A DNA stretch of 10,466 nucleotides, taken from assembly GCA_016201085.1 (NCBI GenBank), contig JACQDO010000525.1:1-10466 (forward strand), given 5' to 3'. Position 1 is the first letter of the stretch. Every line of letters begins with the position of its first letter. Positions 7,438 through 10,466 of this stretch are shown here, piece after piece. This DNA comes from Hyphomicrobiales bacterium. Its GTDB lineage: Bacteria > Pseudomonadota > Alphaproteobacteria > Rhizobiales > Xanthobacteraceae. Below the pieces are notes generated by a model that saw only the letters and a program-made list of their open reading frames with translations, had not been told where the DNA came from and did no database searches. Made by a program: the position numbers and the translations under genes.

Positions 7438-8268
7438 ATGGCTCAACATCAAATGCGGCCCGTCAGGGGTCTCGACAAGCTCGATCCGGTCTGGTCCCGC
7501 ATCCGCCAGGAGGCGGAGGACGTCACGCGCCACGAGCCTGAACTCGCCACCTTCATGTTCGAGAACATCCTGCACCACGACTCGCTGGAGGCTGCGGTGG
7601 TCCACCGCGTCAGCGAGCGGCTCGGCAATGCCGACGTGTCGGGCGATCTGATCCGCCAGGCCTATGGCGATGCGCTCGACGACCAGCCTGCGCTCGGCGA
7701 AGCCTTCCGCGCCGACATCGTCGCCATCTTCGATCGCGACCCGGCGACCAGCCGCTACCTTGAGCCGGTGCTCTATTACAAAGGCTTCCACGCCATCCAG
7801 ACGCATCGGCTGGCGCATTGGCTGCTCAACAAAGGCCGCAAGGATTTCGCGCTCTATCTGCAAAGCAGCTCGTCGGCCGTGTTCCAGTGCGACATCAATC
7901 CGGCGGCGAAAATCGGCCGCGGCATTTTCCTCGATCATGCCACCGGCCTGGTGGTAGGCGAGACCGCGGTGATCGAGGACGACGTCTCGATCCTGCATGA
8001 CGTCACGCTCGGCGGCACCGGCAAGGAACACGAGGACCGCCATCCGAAAATCCGCCATGGCGTGATGATCGGCGCCGGCGCCAAGATTCTCGGCAATATC
8101 GAAATCGGCCATTGCGCGCGCATCGCCGCAGGCTCGGTGGTGATCAAGCCGGTGCCCAACAATGTCACGGTCGCCGGCGTGCCGGCCAAGGTGGTCGGCG
8201 AGGCCGGCTGCCCGGAGCCCTCGCGCGCCATGGACCAGATGCTGTACGGCGTCATGCTCGACGGCTGA
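7438..8268 (+). CDS. cysE: Serine O-acetyltransferase
   Basis: The enzyme transfers acetyl from acetyl-CoA to L-serine, making O-acetylserine, the acceptor for sulfide in cysteine synthesis. The 276-residue protein has the N-terminal helical SATase domain (about 15-140) and a left-handed beta-helix of hexapeptide repeats (about 150-255). D152 and H167 correspond to E. coli CysE D143 and H158, and H202 (DRHPKI) to H193, with the same spacings. The HATGLVVGETAV and GVMIGAGAKILGN stretches are nearly those of E. coli. The C-terminus is longer than many, ending GVMLDG rather than the usual Ile of the cysteine-synthase-binding tail, so complex formation with CysK may differ. GGAG lies 11 bases before the ATG. 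The next gene, DUF3126-like, follows after 77 bases. Confidence 0.96.
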   Translation: MAQHQMRPVRGLDKLDPVWSRIRQEAEDVTRHEPELATFMFENILHHDSLEAAVVHRVSERLGNADVSGDLIRQAYGDALDDQPALGEAFRADIVAIFDRDPATSRYLEPVLYYKGFHAIQTHRLAHWLLNKGRKDFALYLQSSSSAVFQCDINPAAKIGRGIFLDHATGLVVGETAVIEDDVSILHDVTLGGTGKEHEDRHPKIRHGVMIGAGAKILGNIEIGHCARIAAGSVVIKPVPNNVTVAGVPAKVVGEAGCPEPSRAMDQMLYGVMLDG

Positions 8269-8345
8269 TTTTTTTGGCCGTCGCGGCGCTTGCGCGGCCG
8301 CTCTCAATCGGGCAATGAGGCTTTGCCTAGAACCAGGAGCGGCCT

Positions 8346-8765
8346 GTGGACGTCGGTGAAGTCAGAAAGCTCGATGCCTATCTGAAGAAGCTGTTCGGCA
8401 ACGCGCATATCCGCGTGGTGCCGAAGACCTACGATTCCGCCGAGATTTTCGTCGGCGAGGACGATCTCGGCGAATTGGTGGTCGACGACGAAGACGGCGA
8501 CCGTTCGTTCAATTTCCGCATGGTCATCCAGGTCGGCAACGATCCCAGCATCCAGCCGGTGCCGACGCTCAACGCCTATCTGCGGCGCAAATTCGACAAC
8601 GAGAATATCCGCGTGGTGACGCGCCCGAAGAAGACGGATTCGCTGGAAGTCTATATCGGCGAGGAATTCATCGGCGTGCTGTTCCTGGAAGTCGAAAAGG
8701 GCAAGCGCTCGTATATTCTCGAATTGCCGATATTGGACGTCGATCTCGCCGACGCGGGTCTTTAG
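8346..8765 (+). CDS. DUF3126-like protein with two tandem domains
   Basis: The product has 139 residues and is made of two similar halves. Residues 8-62 and 74-130 align throughout: LDAYLKKLFGN with LNAYLRRKFDN, HIRVV with NIRVV, DSAEIFVGE with DSLEVYIGE, GDRSFNF with GKRSYIL. The second half has the features I recall for DUF3126 (RPKKxDS, EVYIGEEFIGV), an alphaproteobacterial family of unknown function whose members are usually a single domain of about 70 residues. The first half lacks two residues at RP. The GTG start at 8346 is well supported by AGGAG 6 bases upstream. No membrane segment, signal or catalytic motif is seen. The position just after cysE suggests co-transcription but gives no function. 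Confidence 0.85.
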   Translation: MDVGEVRKLDAYLKKLFGNAHIRVVPKTYDSAEIFVGEDDLGELVVDDEDGDRSFNFRMVIQVGNDPSIQPVPTLNAYLRRKFDNENIRVVTRPKKTDSLEVYIGEEFIGVLFLEVEKGKRSYILELPILDVDLADAGL

Positions 8766-8767
8766 CT

Positions 8768-8869
8768 GTCATTCCGGGGCGCGCGTTAGCGCGAACCCGG
8801 AATCCAGAAACAAGCACAAAGATTGCGTCTGGATTCCGGGTCCGGCCCTTCAGGCCGTCCCGGAATGAC
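8768..8869. repeat. Cloverleaf-shaped palindromic intergenic repeat
   Basis: This 102-base element can fold into four stems with single-base linkers. The outer stem is GTCATTCCGGG (8768-8778) with CCCGGAATGAC (8859-8869). Side hairpin one is CGCGC/GCGCG (8780-8784, 8789-8793). The central stem is a perfect 14 bp (8795-8808 with 8828-8841) around a 19-base loop. Side hairpin two is CGGCC/GGCCG (8843-8847, 8853-8857). It starts two bases after the DUF3126-like stop codon and ends two bases before the stop codon of the convergent gene, so it fills the gap. Similar GTCATTCCGGGG palindromes are, from memory, dispersed in Bradyrhizobiaceae-type genomes. It could act as a bidirectional terminator or mRNA stabiliser, although it lacks a T-tract. 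Confidence 0.85.
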
Positions 8870-8871
8870 GG

Positions 8872-9591
8872 TTAGTTCGGGTGCAGGCGCGCGATTAGCG
8901 TGTCGATGCCACTGGCGACGCTCTGCCAATCGGCCAGCCAGTCGCGCGGAAAGCGGATGGTGATGTCGGCATTGCCGATGCGGCGCTCCAATAGGCACGA
9001 ACCGGAATTGATCACGCCTTTGCGCGCGCAACGCGCCAGGAAATGCTCCGGCGCCAATGATTCGAAAGCCAGCTCCTCGCCGGCATAGGGCGTGTCGTCG
9101 CGGAATCCGCGCAGCGTGAGGCCGGCCGGGCCCGCGGCCGGCTCGGCCACCAGATAGCGCGGATAGATCGTCTGCACGCGCTCCATCAGCGGCAGCGTGG
9201 TGTCGCCGGTCTGGATGGTGACGAACAGCCGCTCGTTGGGATCGACCGGCGCGCCGAGCGTCGGTTTGCGCGCGGGATCCGGCGGCAGCAGCGACGGCCA
9301 CAGATAGGCGAGGTCGACGCGCTCCTGCGTGCCGGGGCGGCGCTGCACCGGCCTGCGGATCGCCGCCGGCTCGATGTTGAAGGCGACGCCGGCGACCACG
9401 ACCGGCAGCGTCGGCGCATCGAGCGTCACCGGCGAATCCGGCCAGCGCGGCCATAGCACAAAGGCGACATAGGACGCGGCGATGACGGTGACGGCGGCGA
9501 ACAGCAGGACCGGCGCGGTGAGCGGGCCCGGCGCCGCGCGGCGTTTGCGGTGCCGCACGGCCTGGGGCGGCTGTTGCGTGAGATAGGCCAT
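8872..9591 (-). CDS. Conserved-looking single-pass membrane protein of unknown function
   Basis: I do not recognise a named family. The 239-residue product has a basic cytoplasmic N-terminus (RHRKRR, 13-18), one membrane segment (about 24-48, ending in WPRW), then roughly 190 residues that should face the periplasm. The distal part contains two Cys (C188, C199), which could form a disulfide there, and an aromatic-rich end (RFPRDWLADW). The start is taken at 9591 because GGAG lies 5 bases upstream (9600-9597). A second in-frame ATG at 9630 would add 13 residues, has no clear ribosome binding site, and curiously also encodes MAYL. The gene converges on the DUF3126-like gene across the cloverleaf repeat and is divergent from the next membrane protein gene. 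Confidence 0.75.
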   Translation of the reverse strand: MAYLTQQPPQAVRHRKRRAAPGPLTAPVLLFAAVTVIAASYVAFVLWPRWPDSPVTLDAPTLPVVVAGVAFNIEPAAIRRPVQRRPGTQERVDLAYLWPSLLPPDPARKPTLGAPVDPNERLFVTIQTGDTTLPLMERVQTIYPRYLVAEPAAGPAGLTLRGFRDDTPYAGEELAFESLAPEHFLARCARKGVINSGSCLLERRIGNADITIRFPRDWLADWQSVASGIDTLIARLHPN

Positions 9592-9596
9592 CTCTT

Positions 9597-9600
9597 CTCC
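9597..9600 (-). promoter_or_regulatory. Ribosome binding site favouring the shorter start
   Basis: GGAG on the minus strand is followed by AAGAG and then the ATG at 9591. No comparable motif precedes the upstream ATG at 9630, so the shorter protein is preferred. Confidence 0.5.
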
Positions 9601-9659
9601 GGAAAACGAATCGAGTTCCAAGTATGCCATGGCGCCCGCAATGACCGGCGCTTCCGGCG

Positions 9660-9674
9660 TTAACTATTCGTTAA
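9660..9674. promoter_or_regulatory. CtrA-type binding motif TTAA-N7-TTAA
   Basis: TTAA (9660-9663) and TTAA (9671-9674) are separated by exactly seven bases, which is the consensus of the alphaproteobacterial cell-cycle regulator CtrA. It sits in the 148-base gap between two divergent membrane protein genes (starts at 9591 and 9740), where it could control either or both. The motif is symmetrical, so orientation is not informative. TTAA is rare in this GC-rich window, which makes chance less likely but not excluded. Confidence 0.45.
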
Positions 9675-9739
9675 GGATTAGCTGGCGCGGCCCGGCCGCC
9701 TTTGCAAATGATCGCGGCAGTAACGCGTTCGAGGCCGTC

Positions 9740-10072
9740 ATGACCCCGCAATCGCTGCAAATGTTGTTGGCGTTGGCGCTTGGCTTTTCCTTTGCCGGCC
9801 TGTGCAGTTCCGCCTACCAGCTCGCCACCAGCCGCCCGCCCAGCTTCAACCTTCTCAACAGCGGCCCCAGCCCGGCAGCCTTCGCGGCGGTGCCGCTGCT
9901 GATGGTGGCGGCCCCTTTCCTCATCATGCGCAACACGCTGCGCGGCCGCGCGCGGGAAGGCCGCCGCTTCGAGTTCGTGTTCCTGGCCACGCTGATTGCC
10001 GGCTTCTGGAGCCTGATGTCCGGCATGGTGCTGGTCATGACCCTGCAGGCTTGCGGCCTGCTGTTCGCTTAA
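9740..10072 (+). CDS. Small membrane protein with about three transmembrane helices
   Basis: The 110-residue product has hydrophobic segments at about 5-25, 45-65 and 79-105, separated by short polar loops (the second loop, RNTLRGRAREGRRFE, is strongly basic and thus probably cytoplasmic). I do not recognise a function with confidence. It resembles small conserved membrane proteins of unknown function found in Bradyrhizobium relatives. The ATG at 9740 has GAGG 5 bases upstream and starts directly before the first helix. The same frame is open back to 9629, but that extension is polar, Arg-rich and covers the CtrA-like site and promoter region, so it was not used. A hairpin with a T-tract follows 45 bases after the stop. 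Confidence 0.75.
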   Translation: MTPQSLQMLLALALGFSFAGLCSSAYQLATSRPPSFNLLNSGPSPAAFAAVPLLMVAAPFLIMRNTLRGRAREGRRFEFVFLATLIAGFWSLMSGMVLVMTLQACGLLFA

Positions 10073-10116
10073 GCCGCTTCCATCTCATCCGCCGTTCGGG
10101 CAAGTATGCCGCCCCC

Positions 10117-10172
10117 GAGCGCGGCCAGCAAAAGTGGGAACCGGTTTTGCGTCCGGCCGCGCTCTAGTTTTT
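10117..10172 (+). terminator. Composite hairpin with T-tract, likely terminator and repeat element
   Basis: A 10-bp stem, GAGCGCGGCC (10117-10126) with GGCCGCGCTC (10155-10164), encloses a second stem, GCAAAA (10128-10133) with TTTTGC (10145-10150), around GTGGGAACCGG. Five T follow at 10168-10172. It lies just downstream of the small membrane protein gene. From memory, the AAAAGTGGGAACCGGTTTT core is common between genes in Hyphomicrobiales, so this may be a dispersed repeat doing duty as a terminator. Confidence 0.6.
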
Positions 10173-10177
10173 AAATG

Positions 10178-10226
10178 GCGCGCAATCCGGGCGGCTGACC
10201 GGAACCCACTCAGCCTGATTGCGCGC
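10178..10226. repeat. Second composite hairpin, inverted relative of the first
   Basis: The arms GCGCGCAATC (10178-10187) and GATTGCGCGC (10217-10226) are perfectly complementary. An inner stem, GGCTGA (10193-10198) with TCAGCC (10210-10215), holds the loop CCGGAACCCAC. Read on the minus strand the loop gives GTGGGTTCCGG, close to GTGGGAACCGG in the loop of the hairpin at 10117-10164, so the two elements look related and oppositely oriented. It ends three bases before the ribosome binding site of the next gene. Confidence 0.6.
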
Positions 10227-10238
10227 GTGGAGGCGGGA

Positions 10239-10466
10239 ATGCCAATTTATGAAATCGACGGACAGGCGCCGGAATTTCCCGGCGAGGGCCATTACTATGT
10301 CACCGACACCGCGGTGCTGATCGGGCGCGTGCGGCTCAAGCGCGATGCCAGCGTCTGGTTCGGCGCCGTGCTGCGCGGCGACAACGAATGGATCGAGCTC
10401 GGCGAGTGCTCGCAGATCCAGGACAATTCCACGCTGCACACCGATCCGGGATTCCCCATGACGATC
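10239..10466 (+). CDS. Gamma-carbonic-anhydrase-like protein, cut by the window end
   Basis: The frame starts at ATG 10239, with GGAGG 5 bases upstream, and is open to the last base (76 codons seen). The segment shows left-handed beta-helix hexapeptide character (TAVLIGRVRLKRDASVWFGAVLRGD). R46 and D48 match the structural pair R59/D61 of the archaeal enzyme Cam, and QDNSTLH gives Q61, D62 and H67, matching Q75, D76 and zinc ligand H81 with one residue of gap. The remaining His ligands (H117, H122 in Cam) would lie beyond the edge, as would the end of the protein, normally about 170-180 residues. Members include YrdA/PaaY-like proteins whose carbonic anhydrase activity varies, so the family is sure but the activity is not. 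Confidence 0.88.
   Translation, partial: MPIYEIDGQAPEFPGEGHYYVTDTAVLIGRVRLKRDASVWFGAVLRGDNEWIELGECSQIQDNSTLHTDPGFPMTI

Noticed and set aside
6498..8307. Two long minus-strand frames opposite the hydrolase and cysE
   Set aside because: Both are His/Arg/Ala-rich mirror products of genes with complete catalytic motifs on the plus strand.
9629..9739. N-terminal extension of the small membrane protein
   Set aside because: It covers the CtrA-like site and promoter region and is polar; ATG 9740 has a ribosome binding site and begins at the first helix.
10164..10439. Minus-strand open frame at the right edge
   Set aside because: It is antisense to the carbonic-anhydrase-like gene and runs through both hairpins, with no ribosome binding site.

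Overview
The window looks like a chromosomal segment of a high-GC alphaproteobacterium of the Hyphomicrobiales (Bradyrhizobiaceae/Xanthobacteraceae-like). This rests on the strong GC bias at third codon positions, an alphaproteobacterial DUF3126-type gene, a zf-CHCC protein like the complex I accessory subunit, a TTAA-N7-TTAA CtrA-type site, and palindromic intergenic repeats of the kind common in these genomes. The genus is an inference from sequence character only. No RNA gene, CRISPR array, insertion sequence or phage gene is visible.

Layout from left to right. (1) 1-169 is a lower-GC flank. (2) 170-3846 is a copper module: a divergently transcribed csoR repressor (+) and a copper P1B-ATPase, copA (-). 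They share a 47-bp promoter/operator with a G-tract palindrome. copA is followed at once by a secreted VCBS/FG-GAP repeat protein. (3) 3843-6427 is a compact minus-strand operon running zf-CHCC zinc protein, FAD-dependent aromatic-ring-type monooxygenase (TTG start), then a short single-domain MetE-like methyltransferase. Its last stop codon overlaps the csoR stop codon in a shared CTAG. (4) 6591-8765 is a plus-strand group: alpha/beta hydrolase, serine acetyltransferase (cysE), and a tandemly duplicated DUF3126-like protein. (5) 8768-8869 is a cloverleaf-shaped palindromic repeat that fills the whole gap between two convergent genes. (6) 8872-10072 holds two divergent genes for small membrane proteins with a CtrA-like motif between them. 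(7) 10073-10238 carries two adjacent composite hairpins, and the window ends inside a gamma-carbonic-anhydrase-like gene (from 10239) cut by the window edge.

How the genes work together. CsoR should sense Cu(I) and release the shared operator so that CopA exports Cu(I) to the periplasm, where the VCBS protein would also reside. CysE makes O-acetylserine for cysteine synthesis, and the MetE-like enzyme keeps all the zinc ligands of homocysteine methyltransferases, so sulfur amino-acid metabolism appears twice, although in separate transcription units. The rest is mostly conserved housekeeping or uncharacterised alphaproteobacterial material. The least explained parts are the VCBS protein tied to copA, the zf-CHCC/monooxygenase/MetE-like operon, the duplicated DUF3126 gene and the structured repeats.
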